A stretch of 25,134 bases of DNA, from NCBI GenBank assembly GCA_943704525.1, contig CALSCQ010002691.1, positions 1 to 25,134 on the forward strand, read 5' to 3'. Both the position numbers and the translations under genes were made by a program. Numbering within the stretch: position 1 is the stretch's first letter; the number at the start of each line of letters is the position of its first letter. This DNA is from Pigoraptor vietnamica. Lineage: Eukaryota; Opisthokonta; Filasterea. Of this stretch, positions 9,570-19,299 are shown one piece after another. Under the pieces are notes generated by a model. The model was not told the DNA's origin. It saw nothing but the letters and a program-made list of their open reading frames with translations, and ran no database searches.

Positions 9570-11933
9570 ATGGCGGCTGCATCTCGTGCGGCCCAGTATG
9601 CGGCACGCGGGCCGTGTGCCTCGTGCGAGAATGCGACGATGGCGGGGAGGTTAGGGCATTTCGAGTGTCTTTGGTGGCTTGTCGCGCGCTCGGGAATGGA
9701 CTTTGGAGGCGTGGAGGAGGCAAGCGACGAGGACGCCGCTGGCGATACGCCCATGCATGCGACTGCCGCACACGGAAAGCTCGACTGCCTGCAGGTGTGT
9801 GCATGTGTATGCGCGTTATTGTATGCGGCGCGCTGTTCGTGTTTGGTTGCGTTGACGCTGCCCACAGGTGTGTGCATGTGTGCCTTTCGCTACGTGTTTG
9901 CGATATTGTATTTCTTAAGGGTCTTTTCGTGTTTGCTGCGTTGCTTGCATTGTCGTTCGTCGTCGTTTTTGTTGATGTGCGTTTTGCCACTTCCTCCACA
10001 GTGGTTGATTGTGAACGGAGGCTCTCCCACCTGCGTGAATGCCGATGGCCGCGTCCCCGCACACGGCGCCGCTTCCTACGGACACATCGAGTGCTTGCGA
10101 TTGACTGCTGTGGACGACGCGTGCGCCGCCGTCGACCGATACGGAGACACGCCCTTGCATCTAGCCGCGCTGAACGGCCACGTGGATTGCGTCAGGTGAA
10201 TGGCCGCATCGGTGTTTGGGGTGTGCACTTGCGTATTGATGTCGGGTGGGGGGAAGTTTGGCTGCAACGGCAATCCTCCTCCCCTTGCTATTCATCGTGC
10301 ACTCGCCCCCGCCATTCCTTATGTGCCCTGTTCCACTCTCTTCCCCTGCGGTTGCAAAAAGCGGAGTCTTGGACAGGCGTCTGCGTCTGCAGACGAATGA
10401 ATAGCGTGTCAAACCATTCTCACTTATCGCTGCTCACACACAACGCGCTTTCTTTCGCGCAGCTTGCTCTTGGAACGGTGTCCTCCCGAAGTGGTCGATG
10501 CCCCAAACACGCGCGGGTGGACGCCACTCCACGCAGCCGCATCACGTGGCCATGCGGCTGTTGTGAGGCGCCTCATCGACGGACGGGCGCAAGTCACACT
10601 CAGGTGCGTGCGTGCGAGTTGTGGCGGGACTGTGATGCACCCCATGGTAGATGTATTGCGTCGTACTGCGTCGTATTGTGCCGTACTGCGCCGTATGTGG
10701 CGTATTGTGCCAATTGTCTCTCTCTCACTACTTCGCAACTGCATCTGCGACGCACACACGCACGCAATCAGGGCGCTTGATGGCTCCACTCCCGCCGACA
10801 TTGCGGGCCGCGGGGGTCACAGAGAAGTCGCTCTTCTTATTGCATCGCAGGGTGAGACGATTCATACATACGCACAAGCCCACGCACGCACGCACGCACA
10901 CACACACACACACACGCACACACACACACACAAGCACACACACATACACACACACACACACAAGCACACACACACACAAGCACACACACAAACACAAACA
11001 CACACACGCACACACAAGCACACACACACACACACACACAAGCACACACACAAACACACACACAAACACACACACGCACACACAAGCAGACGCACAAGCA
11101 CGCAGACACACTCCCACGCACACCATCTCTCCCAGTCTTACAGGCACACTTTCTCTTGACTGCATTTGCACACATTTGCATTTCCGCTTCTTTCCCGCGC
11201 CGCACAAAGGTCCCGCGAGTGTCAGTGTGTACTCGAATCGAATTGCCAGTGTGGCCGAGAGTGGGCTTCCGCTTGTGTGTGTCGCCGCGGCGCTGTTCTA
11301 CGGTGCCGCTGCGATCGCGGGACACTTTTCCCCGGAATTATTCGCCGTTTTCTTTCCGGTAATTGGAGCATCTCATCCATCGCGCCTTGTTCGTGTGCGC
11401 ACGTGTGCGTCTGTGTGCATGACAATAGGAGGCGACACTTGTTGCTTCACAGCATCTCTTTCGTTTTGCCCGTCATTGCACTTTTGACGCTCTGTCGTTT
11501 GCGTCGCAGGGGGCCGAATTGCACTCGCACGCATTTCGCGGACTTCTCACACTCTTTGTCTCGCTCGTGACCATTTTCTCGGGAATGCTGGCCGCCGAAC
11601 CGCGACGTCCCGCGACGTTCGCCGCACTCTTGGTACGTCGCACGTGTTGTGTCAATGCCGATATTTTCAGTGTGTAATTTCTTGCCTCTGAGCGTCCGAC
11701 TTTGTAAGAGACCCGATTCTATTGCGATACTTTCTATACTCACCGACGCCCGTGTCCCCTTGGCACAGGCCTTGCTCACGTCGATGTTCGTGGCGTGGGC
11801 CGTGCTCTCAATGACCTTCCGAGAGTTGTCGCTCACGCTGAGAACCGTGGCGCTCGCGTCTGGGGTGGTGGCCGCGTGGCTGTCGATGGCGCGTGGGTCG
11901 GTGCTCGGTCCAAAGTCGCTCAAGAGGGAATGA
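9570..11933 (+). CDS. Ankyrin-repeat protein with four C-terminal transmembrane segments
   Basis: Exons 9570-9794, 10002-10195, 10463-10603, 10772-10851, 11210-11358, 11510-11632 and 11769-11933 join in phase to 358 aa. The N-terminal 213 residues are ankyrin repeats: GDTPMHATAAHGKLDCLQ, then GDTPLHLAALNGHVDCV, RGWTPLHAAASRGHAAVV and GSTPADIAGRGGHREVALL. Each repeat carries the TPLH-AA-GH signature, and repeats are cut by introns, which supports the exon joins. Residues 233-253, 272-292, 297-322 and 326-345 are hydrophobic and uncharged: four predicted membrane helices followed by a short basic tail (GPKSLKRE). The likely arrangement is a cytosolic ankyrin platform on a small four-helix membrane anchor. 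No enzyme or channel motif was recognised, so the function is unknown. The start is the first ATG and gives a natural N-terminus (MAAASRAAQYAARG). Confidence 0.78.
10868..11105. repeat. (CA)n-rich microsatellite in ankyrin-gene intron 4
   Basis: About 240 bp of (CA)n with AAGCACA, ATACACA and CGCACA interruptions, inside intron 10852-11209. The sense strand is CA here, the opposite of most tracts in the window. It ends about 100 bp before the acceptor CACAAAG. Confidence 0.92.
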
Positions 11934-12117
11934 AGGCGCCTGTGAAAGGAGAGCGCACAGGCTGGAGAAACAAGCGCCTGGGCCGCTGTGGAGGAGTTCA
12001 GGAGGGGGCAAACGACCGACCCCTTGTTCAGAAGGCGCCAAGCGGAGTGCCGACTGTAGAACACTGATATGACGCGCTGACACAAAAAACATACGCAGGT
12101 GCTATGGAGAGACATTG

Positions 12118-12119
12118 CG

Positions 12120-12169
<50 letters not shown>
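12118..12169. repeat. (CA)n microsatellite
   Basis: A nearly perfect run of about 24-25 CA units, directly beside the NEK-related remnant that begins about 20 bp further on. Confidence 0.95.
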
Positions 12170-12191
12170 CCGGCAGCGCCGCTTGAATGCG

Positions 12192-12311
12192 CTCCCACTT
12201 TCCGAAATATGCTATGTATTGACCGCGCAAGGTGCGTGGCGTGAGAACGGGCACACACGATACAATTCAATCAAGGCGCAAACAGAGCGAAATCGGGAGT
12301 GTGTGTGGTGC
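12192..12311 (-). pseudogene. Decayed copy of the NEK-like gene's last exon and last intron
   Basis: This segment aligns along its length with 16014-16197, which holds the final exon and part of the final intron of the NEK6/7-like gene. Shared landmarks in order are CACTTTCCG, ATTGA, CGCGCAA, TGCGT, GATACAAT, AAATCGGGA and GTGGTGC. On the minus strand the exon-equivalent reads LARSIHSIFRK, against [12 protein letters not shown] in the real gene. The acceptor AG is lost (CACCTT in place of CGCAG), and the stop codon is out of frame. The threefold 37-bp repeat of the NEK intron is present only about once here. No other kinase exon lies nearby, so this is a fragment and not a second gene. Confidence 0.6.
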
Positions 12312-12566
12312 ATTACGATTTGTCATATCACCAACAGCCGGGAAGACTGTCATGTCACCGCTCCTACTCCGCCGCGGGTCGGGCACACCCAAAATTCGCC
12401 GCGAAGCTGACGAAGGTCCCCACACTTTCCCCCCCTTCCGCCAACGACAGCGCTGTCGGTGGGACTGCACTGTCAGGCCCCCCGCCGCACGTCACCCGAT
12501 ACACACGGCGCCGTGAACGCCGATCAGGCTTACTGAACGGCGGAAGGCACATTGTAATCAGGCACG

Positions 12567-12671
12567 GTGAGCGCCGCCCACTGCCCCGGCACTGTACGCC
12601 CGCGTGCGAATCACCCGCGTGCGTGGGCTGTGTTTTTTGTGTGGCGCGGCCGACAGCGGCCTTCGGCGCAG
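12567..12671 (+). other. Possible 5'-leader intron of fucosyltransferase-like gene
   Basis: A GTGAGC donor after GGCACG and an acceptor CGGCGCAG bound 105 bp just before the start codon at 12681. An out-of-frame ATG at 12673 lies 8 bp upstream of the chosen start and would open a short overlapping reading frame. Evidence is splice-site quality only. Confidence 0.35.
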
Positions 12672-12680
12672 TATGTCGTT

Positions 12681-15633
12681 ATGCGCCGTCAGCTCACCTT
12701 CGGCGGCGCATTGCTGCTTGTGACCGCACTCGCACTCTTGGCCGAATCGTATGGCGTCTGGTCCCGCGACTCGTTCTCGTTTCTCGCGAGTGCTTGGACA
12801 ACCGCCGGCGCAGAGCGCGCCGATGATGCGCGCACACAGGCGCTCTCTGACGGACTTGAGAGGGACATCGTCGTCGTCATCACTCCCCGTGAGCAGGAAA
12901 CGTCGCCCCGGCTGTCTGCCAGCGGAGATGGCGCTTCGCTGCGAATCGACAGCCTTCGATTGGGAAATCCGCCGCAGACAGCCCCGGGAGGGCTTGCGTC
13001 CACCCCTGCGAGGCTCGCGTTTGTGACATCAAGCCATCGGTCGCCGACTGCGGATGAAACGGCGCGCGCAGATCTGCCCATAGTGTTGCCGACGTCGTCT
13101 CTCGGGCCCTTTGCTGAGCGGCCGTCGTCGCGCGTGCCCGTCACGAGCACCGCTCCGTCGCATGGCGCGCAGTCTTTTACTACCACGCCGCTGTGGGACA
13201 GGGGACCGGGCGGTGCGACAACGACGAAGCTGGGCGCTTCAATTAGTGCGACGGCGTCTCCGGCGCCACTGTCACCAGCGTCGTCGTCGTCCGCAATTAT
13301 ATCATCCATACGGTCTTCGACTGCGCTGGTGAGTGCCGCGGCGGAGGGCGCGGCGCCGGTTGCTGTCGCAGTGTCGCCCTCGTCTGTCGATGTGCCGCTC
13401 TCAACGCCATCCGCGCCGACGGCCAGTGGTATTAGCAGCGCGACTGGGACGTTCGGCCGTGGTTGCGTGCAGCGCCATCCCTCAGAGCGCTTCCTCGTAG
13501 CGGACACGTGCCAGTGGGGACAGTCGAACCAACTGCGCACGGTAGGGCTCGCCGCGAACCTCGCGTGTGCGCTTGGACGGTCGCTTGTGGAGCCGCCGCT
13601 GTGCGAGAGCATGCTCAACAAGATGGGCACGTCGGTGAACCGATCCTCCGACTACTTTGACGTCGCGGGCAGCATCAACCCCTTCTTTGCCGAGTGCGAG
13701 CGACGGAGGGCGGAGTTGGGCATGCCCGCTCTCGCTGTGCCGCTACGTGTCGTTCCGCTGGACGAATTTCCGCGCCTGTTCGGCGACGAAGTGTCGGCGT
13801 CCGGAGTGGACCCGACGGCCGTCGTGGCGACGCTTGGACAGCGCGACTACGAGGACTCGCCGCCACCCTCTGCGGCGCCGTGGGAAGTGCCGTGCGTGTC
13901 GATGCAAGTGTATTATGGGTTTCCTCCGCCCGAGCTGGTCGGTCGCACGGCGCCCCTTCTGACCCGCGCCCTGAACGTGCGCTGTTCCGCGGCCGCATTT
14001 GTGAGAGCGCCGCCGGCGTTTCGGGTGGGTCAATCGGTGTGTCAATGGTCAATGGCATTCAAAAGACATATCGTGTGTCCGGAGGTACCGTACTCGGCTG
14101 TAACAGTTGTCGTCTGAAAGCTAACGGTCGCCATCGCGTCCGTTTGCAGCATAATCAAACATCGATGCGCACGTACTGGGAGGCTCGGCCGGACGAGTGG
14201 AGGGCGCTGAACAGCACGTGGTACTACAAGGGCCGCTTCGGTCCGAGTGTGGGTGAGCTACTCGCCACGGTTCACGAAGAGCTCCCGTTTCCCGACGCGC
14301 CGGTTGTCGTGACACAGCAGCTCTTCGGACAGCGAATATTTCCGCTGGACGGATTGCCGCCGTTCGAAGATGGCCTGCTGCGACCGCGCTCCGACATCAT
14401 CGCGTTTGCGAGGGAGATTGCCGCGCAGCTTCGCCCGTGAGTGTTGGCGTTGTGACTGACCCCGTTTAGATCTTGGCTTTAGATCTCAGCTGCGACTATC
14501 ACCCATTTGTTGTGTACTGCTGGACTAGATGAGGGGAGGGTGACGGATTCGTAAATGGCGCAATAGATTGCACACACCAACACGCGAAATTCTCGCGGCC
14601 GCAGGTACGTCAGTGCGCATCTGCGGCTGGGCGATTTTACGACGTCGCACTGCTTCAAAAAGTCGATTGAACCGGGCTTTCGGGCGTGCGGCGTGAACAT
14701 GACGCGCGCGCCTGAAGCGCTCGTGGACGCCGCGTTGCACACGAACGCAACGGCCTTTTTGGTCGCGTCGAACGGATCGCCGGAGGAGTTGGAGGTTTTC
14801 GAGCGGCGCGTCCAAGGTACGGTCGCCGTCACTCGGTCGCTGCAGCTTCAATTAGCTGCGCCGTCATGCACTAACAGCTGTCAATGCTCTTCGATGCCGC
14901 GTGACTGGTCACTGTCAAGAGATCGCCTGTTAATGTGGTGTTATAGTGACACTGCCCGGCCTTCTCACGTGGTGTGAGCAAGCGACTGATGTGTCTCTTA
15001 TGGCTGGTCGTGGAGTTGATGTACCGTACGGCCGTCAACTGTCGGTCTTGATCAAACTGAACTCGCTCAACCGAATCAAAATTCTTCGCTGGCGCAGAGC
15101 TCATGCCCGACCTGCGCCTGTTCCGCTTGAGCGAGGACATGTACCGCGCGCGGTTCAACGTGGACGTCATCGACCCCGTCATGTTCGCACTCGTTGAGAA
15201 GATGCTTCTTGCGTGTGGGGCGGTGAGTGGGCGCCCGTCGACGGCGCGTGCCACTGCGGGCCGATTTGTCGGCTCGGGTCACTCACTATAGCTATCAAGT
15301 GGTAAATTACCATGCAGTTAGCCTTCTGCGCTGCCGATACCCCATCTGATATGTGTTAGTGAAGGAGGGACTTTTCCGGCAGCCGTGGTTCGGCCCTGGT
15401 TCGCTAGTCGTGAGCTCGCCGTCCACCTCGTTGCGAGCGATTCGGTGTGCAATTGTCGCCCTGCTTATTCTCAGTTCGCTGCTTTACATACCCAGGTGTT
15501 CTATGGCTCGTCGGGATCGACGTTTTCCGGCAACGCCTTCGATTTGCGGGTGCACATGGACGAGTGCCGCAATTCGCGATACTTGCCACTGCCGCCGTTG
15601 TATGGCACGCTGCCGCCTGTCGTTTGGAAGTAG
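12681..15633 (+). CDS. GDP-fucose O-fucosyltransferase-like type II membrane protein
   Basis: Exons 12681-14024, 14150-14436, 14605-14816, 15098-15222 and 15496-15633 join in phase to 701 aa. A short cytoplasmic start (MRRQLTF) is followed by a membrane anchor at about residues 6-22, then a Ser/Thr/Pro-rich stem to about 265: Golgi type II topology. The catalytic part shows the three family blocks in order: WGQSNQLRTVGLAANLACAL (about 275-294; compare G-NNQ-L--A--LA in POFUT/O-FucT proteins), HLRLGDF (549-555), and GSSGSTFSG...LR near 660-672. These motifs build the GDP-fucose site in POFUT2 and plant O-FucT relatives. The protein is long for the family because of the stem. The acceptor substrate cannot be told; transfer of fucose to secreted proteins is inferred from the family. 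It is convergent with the NEK-like kinase, with 379 bp between stops. Confidence 0.76.
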
Positions 15634-16012
15634 AAACCGCGCCGTTAGCACTTTGAGTCGCTTGCGATCTGCGCTTCACTACGGACAAAGCGCTCGCGTG
15701 CATCCGGCATCATATTGACGCGTGCAGTGCCAGCATGCGAGACGGCGATGCTTCCCACCCGGTTCCTGGAGCTGTGGGGATCTGAAATTCCGTTATTGTA
15801 AGTTTCGGCTAAATTAACTACAGATTACTTCGCTCAACATTTGCTGTTCAAAAAGCAGTCTCGTCTCCACAACCGAAATGCCGACGTTTGTTCAAAACGC
15901 GCGACCCACGCAAAACCAGCGACATACGCACACAGCCCGCAGGTGACACGCACTGCCGCACGCACACAAACACAACGCCGCAACCGCCGCACATGCTGTG
16001 GGAAGTGCCTTC
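15634..16012. other. Convergent 3' intergenic gap
   Basis: 379 bp between the stop of the fucosyltransferase-like gene (+) and that of the NEK-like kinase (-). I see no exon, repeat or structured RNA. It should hold both 3' UTRs. Confidence 0.6.
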
Positions 16013-16585
16013 TCACTTTCCGGAATAGTGGTTGTGCATTGAACGCGCAATCTGCGTCGTGTGTGCGGGAACACACAGCATGATACAATAAGTAAACGTG
16101 TGTGGGAACACAGCATGACACAATAAGTAAACGTGTGTGGGAACACTCATCATGATACAATAAGTAAACTGGGACAAAATCGGGAAGCGTGGTGCGCGTG
16201 CGTGCGTGCGTGCAAATCGCACCTTGTGAATCGTGGCAATGTCCGGCCTGTCCTCAGGGTTGATCTTAATGCACGCGTCGACCAAATTGCGGAGGTCTTC
16301 GGAGTAGATGTCGCCGGGGAGGGGCGGGTACTCGCACTTCTCGATCTTACGAAGGAGCATGCTGAGGTTCATGTTCTTGCCTGTCGCGGACAGCGGCAAG
16401 AGAAGGACGAATGATATGGAACGTGAGATGGGCAACGTATGCAGAGAACGATCTGCGCGTGTGTCCTGTGTGTGTATGTGCCTGTGTGTTTGTGTGCGTA
16501 TGTGCCTGTGCCTGTGTGTTTGTGCGTATGTGTGTGCGCGCGCGCGCGTGTGTGTGTGTGTGTGTGCGTGCGTGCGTGCGTTTGT

Positions 16586-16634
<49 letters not shown>

Positions 16635-17996
16635 TGTGCATGCGTGTGTGTGTGTGCGTGCGTGCATGCATGCGTGCGAATTCGAGGTAGACGAGTACAG
16701 ACATGTCGACTAATGCCGCACATGCACTACATCCAACCCACCGTAGAAGGGCGAGTGGAGGGCGGCGAGCTCGTACAGAATGCAACCAAGCGACCAAATA
16801 TCCGACTTGAAATCATACGACGACTCGTGAAGGCGCTCGGGCGACATGTAGTACGGCGTGCCCAGGAGCGACTGCGCAGCGCGCGTCTGCGTGCTGAAAA
16901 AGCGACCGAGGCCGAGATCGCCGAGCTTGACGGTGCCGTCGCGCGTGACGAAAATGTTGGCGGGCTTGAGATCGCGATGCATCACGCGGCGCGAGTGCAT
17001 GTGCTCGAGGGCGCTGCAGACCTGCGGTCGCACCAAGCACGACGTGAGGGAAGCGTGGGTCTATAAAACGAGGACCCCGACAAGAAAACACGAGACAAAA
17101 ACGCCGTGCAAGCGCACATTGCGCGCATCCCATTTGCATAGCGGGCACATACTTACGAAAACGCTCACGCGCACTCCGCACGCAGACATCAACGCAGCCT
17201 CCACACGCACACACCGCGCGCGCACCCCACTTGCACAACACAGGAAAGGCACACACCTACAAACACGCTCACGCAACACAACACGCGCAGGCGTACGCAG
17301 CCCCACGCACACCCCGCGCGCGCACCGCACCTGCACAAAGTACTTCCAGATGACCTTCTCCGGCAGCCGCTTGTTGTTCTTCTCAAAGTGCTTGATCATG
17401 AGGAGGAGATCGCCCGCGTCCGCAAGCTCAAGCACAATGTTTAGCTCGTCGTTCTCGAGAAACGCGGCGTAGCAGTGGATGATGTTCGGGTGGTCCAGCT
17501 GCCGCAGCAGGTCCGTCTCCTTGAGGCAGTCCGAGCGCGCCTTGGCGTCTGTGATGTCGTGCAAGGGGACCTGCGTGGCACGATAAATGGATTAGCTTTT
17601 TAGTTTGAAGTGGCGACTGTGATGTTCCTACGTTTGTACTTCACACTTCCTCGATGCACTCACAGTATGCACAAACACACTAACCCCCCCCCCCCACACA
17701 CACACACACACATACACACACACACACACACGCACAGACACACACACACGCACAGACACACACACACACACACCACACACCACACACACACACCACACAC
17801 ACACACACACACACCACAAAACATACACACACACACAACACACACACACACACGTGCGTACCTTCTTAATCGCAACCTTCTCGCGCGTGCCCACGACCAC
17901 AGCGGAATAGACGGTGCTGAATTGGCCCGAGCCCAGCTTCTTGCCGAGCTCGTAGCACGAAAGGGAACCGTACACGCTGGGGTCGCTGCGGCTCAT
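16013..17996 (-). CDS. NEK6/NEK7-like serine/threonine protein kinase
   Basis: Minus-strand exons 17996-17862, 17570-17331, 17021-16742, 16380-16223 and 16051-16013 join in phase to 283 aa, close to the roughly 300 aa of animal NEK6/7. Features in order: glycine loop [11 protein letters not shown] (22-32), ATP lysine in VAIKK (41-45), [11 protein letters not shown] and [14 protein letters not shown] (NEK6/7 signatures), catalytic loop [11 protein letters not shown] in place of DFG as in NEK6/7, activation loop [12 protein letters not shown] with the Ser that NEK9 phosphorylates in animals, then [26 protein letters not shown] and [12 protein letters not shown] at the C-terminus, matching the end of NEK7. 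There is no extra regulatory domain. Animal relatives act in mitotic spindle assembly; a cell-division role here is inferred. The 13-codon last exon is supported by phase, acceptor CGCAG and family similarity. Confidence 0.88.
16061..16169. repeat. Three tandem 35-37 bp repeats in NEK-like intron 4
   Basis: Units 16061-16097, 16098-16132 and 16133-16169 each run GTGTG-GGGAACAC, CATGA-ACAATAAGTAAAC. The array fills most of the last intron (16052-16222, minus strand). A single related unit occurs in the remnant near 12242-12265. Confidence 0.9.
16456..16677. repeat. GT/GC-alternating microsatellite in NEK-like intron 3
   Basis: About 220 bp of GTGTGC, GTGCGTGC and CGCGCG alternation on the + strand, within intron 16381-16741. 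The transcribed sense strand is CA/GC-rich. Confidence 0.9.
17693..17853. repeat. (CA)n microsatellite in NEK-like intron 1
   Basis: About 160 bp of CA repeats with CACCACA and CACAGACA variants, after a C10 run at about 17686-17695, inside intron 17571-17861. On the sense (minus) strand it is (GT)n and begins a few bases after the GTACGC donor. Confidence 0.93.
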
Positions 17997-18452
17997 TCTC
18001 GTCCAGTGTGTCAGAGCGTCTTGTGTTTGGAAGTGCTACGTGGATGATCGAATTCCGCGCTTAACAGGCGAGAGGAGAGGAATGTGAACGAGCGATGAGC
18101 TTTCTGCGACAAACCGTAAGAATAAGTGAGCTGTGAATCGCGCGAAACACGGATGCAAGGAGATTCACACGGCGCTACAAACCAAAATCCGACGTCCGCA
18201 AGCATAAAGAGGCACGTTCGGTGACACCACATGAAAGCAACGCTTTAGACTTGAGTGAGAATGCGTGCGGGGTGTGTGGAAGGTGCGTGTGTGAGTGCCG
18301 ACGAAGGGTGCGCTGGAACATTGTAAACAACCGAGATTGACTGCTCAGTCGCCCGGTGATTTAAATTGAAATGCCAGCCAAAAAGGGGCTGAAAACAGCG
18401 GACACGTCAGATTTTGGGAGTGTTCTCGGTCGTGCCTCTCGGCATAGGGCAT

Positions 18453-18622
18453 GGTGAGGGTTCAAACCAAGAGGGCGAATAGGCCCATGGTGAAGGTTAG
18501 AGGCGAAGCTTACCGTAACAACACGGCAGGACACTGGCACACTGAGTTTCGGCCGTCTGTTTGCAGAGACGGCGCACAAATACGCGCACGCAAGTAGCGC
18601 ATACGTCATAGTGAGGGTTAGA
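18453..18622. promoter_or_regulatory. Cluster of three GGTGAGGGTT-type motifs
   Basis: ATGGTGAGGGTTCAAACC (18451-18468), ATGGTGAAGGTTAGAGGC (18487-18504) and ATAGTGAGGGTTAGAACC (18608-18625) lie 450-630 bp upstream of the NEK-like ATG. The same core occurs at 869 and (reversed) 1036 before the TmcB-like gene, and at 21331 between the divergent ankyrin and SMCHD1-like genes. A regulatory role is inferred from recurrence in upstream regions. Confidence 0.5.
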
Positions 18623-19082
18623 ACCAGATTCCACGTGAAAGCCGCTTTGCATAATGTGAAATCATGACTGACTGCCGCCGAGTGATTGGCGCCGGTGCGT
18701 GCCGGACGTTGGCACTTCGCAACGGCAGCTACACTTTTCGGGCCGTGCGCTCTAAACGCGCACACGCGCACACGAGCAGTGCCGGCATAGAGCTATGGCC
18801 AGTACACTTCGCGAACACTTTGCAGATGCGTTTTTTTTTTTGGAAGATGCAGCAGCAGTATTCATTATTTTTCGCAGTTTATTGGTTTCCTCTGGTGCCA
18901 GTTTCACAAAGAGAAGCCAGAGTCGTCGGCGCCGGTAGTCCCAGTTGCCGTAGTCGGAGTAGTCGTGTTCCGAGTCGCGATGGTCCGGGCGCTCGCTGGA
19001 CTCGTCAGTGTCAAGTCATTGCCTGCTGCGAATGCACGGCGCATCCGGCTCCAATTCAGTCACCGGCGGGCCGCGGCCCACG

Positions 19083-19166
19083 AGTAACGGCGGCTGTCGC
19101 ACGAGTACCGGCTGTCGCATGAGCAGTACCGGCTGTCGCATGAGCAGTACCGGCTGTCGCATCGCC
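19083..19166. repeat. Four-copy 21-bp tandem repeat
   Basis: Units start at 19083, 19104, 19125 and 19146. The middle two are identical (AGTACCGGCTGTCGCATGAGC), the outer two diverge at a few bases. The unit is a multiple of three and stays open in more than one frame (for example STGCRMS on the + strand), but I cannot attach it to a gene. Confidence 0.88.
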
Positions 19167-19299
19167 GCCCCCCTCGACGCGTGCGTGCGTGTGCTGCGTT
19201 TGCATGTGTGCGTACAGTTCAGGGAGCTCTCATTTCGGTGAATCCAATGTGAATATATGAAGTAGTTGCCTGGCGCCCTGAGATCTGATATGACAATAT

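Larger units (their letters stand above)
11934..12680. other. Intergenic region between ankyrin gene and fucosyltransferase-like gene
   Basis: About 750 bp without a convincing exon. It contains the CA tract at 12118-12169, the NEK-related remnant at about 12192-12311 and a possible leader intron at 12567-12671, all listed separately. The remainder shows nothing I can name. Confidence 0.6.
17997..19299. other. Intergenic region upstream of NEK-like kinase
   Basis: 1.3 kb between the NEK-like start and the ankyrin-gene stop, both minus strand. It contains three GGTGAGGGTT-type motifs (18453-18462, 18489-18500, 18610-18622), a poly-T run near 18831 and a 21-bp tandem repeat at 19083-19166. A minus-strand stretch at about 18980-18840 reads as a hydrophilic, protein-like frame (ESSERPDHRDSEHDYSDYG), but no start, acceptor or family supports a gene. 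Confidence 0.5.

Noticed and set aside
12681-13630. Long minus-strand ORF opposite the fucosyltransferase stem region
   Set aside because: Shadow of the Ser/Thr/Pro-rich stem coding sequence; no domain or start context.
16061-16169. CRISPR-like or clustered repeat array
   Set aside because: The units are directly adjacent without spacers, lie in a spliced intron of a eukaryotic kinase gene, and no cas gene exists.
17063-17071. TATAAAAC on the + strand as a promoter
   Set aside because: It lies inside an intron of the minus-strand kinase and no + strand gene follows.
18457-18470. GGGTTCAAACC resembles a tRNA B box
   Set aside because: No T-stem complementarity, acceptor stem or A box around it; it is one copy of the GGTGAGGGTT motif.
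18664-19122. 152-codon + strand ORF with ATG
   Set aside because: Composition is erratic, there is no domain or splice context, and it runs through a poly-T tract and into the 21-bp repeat.
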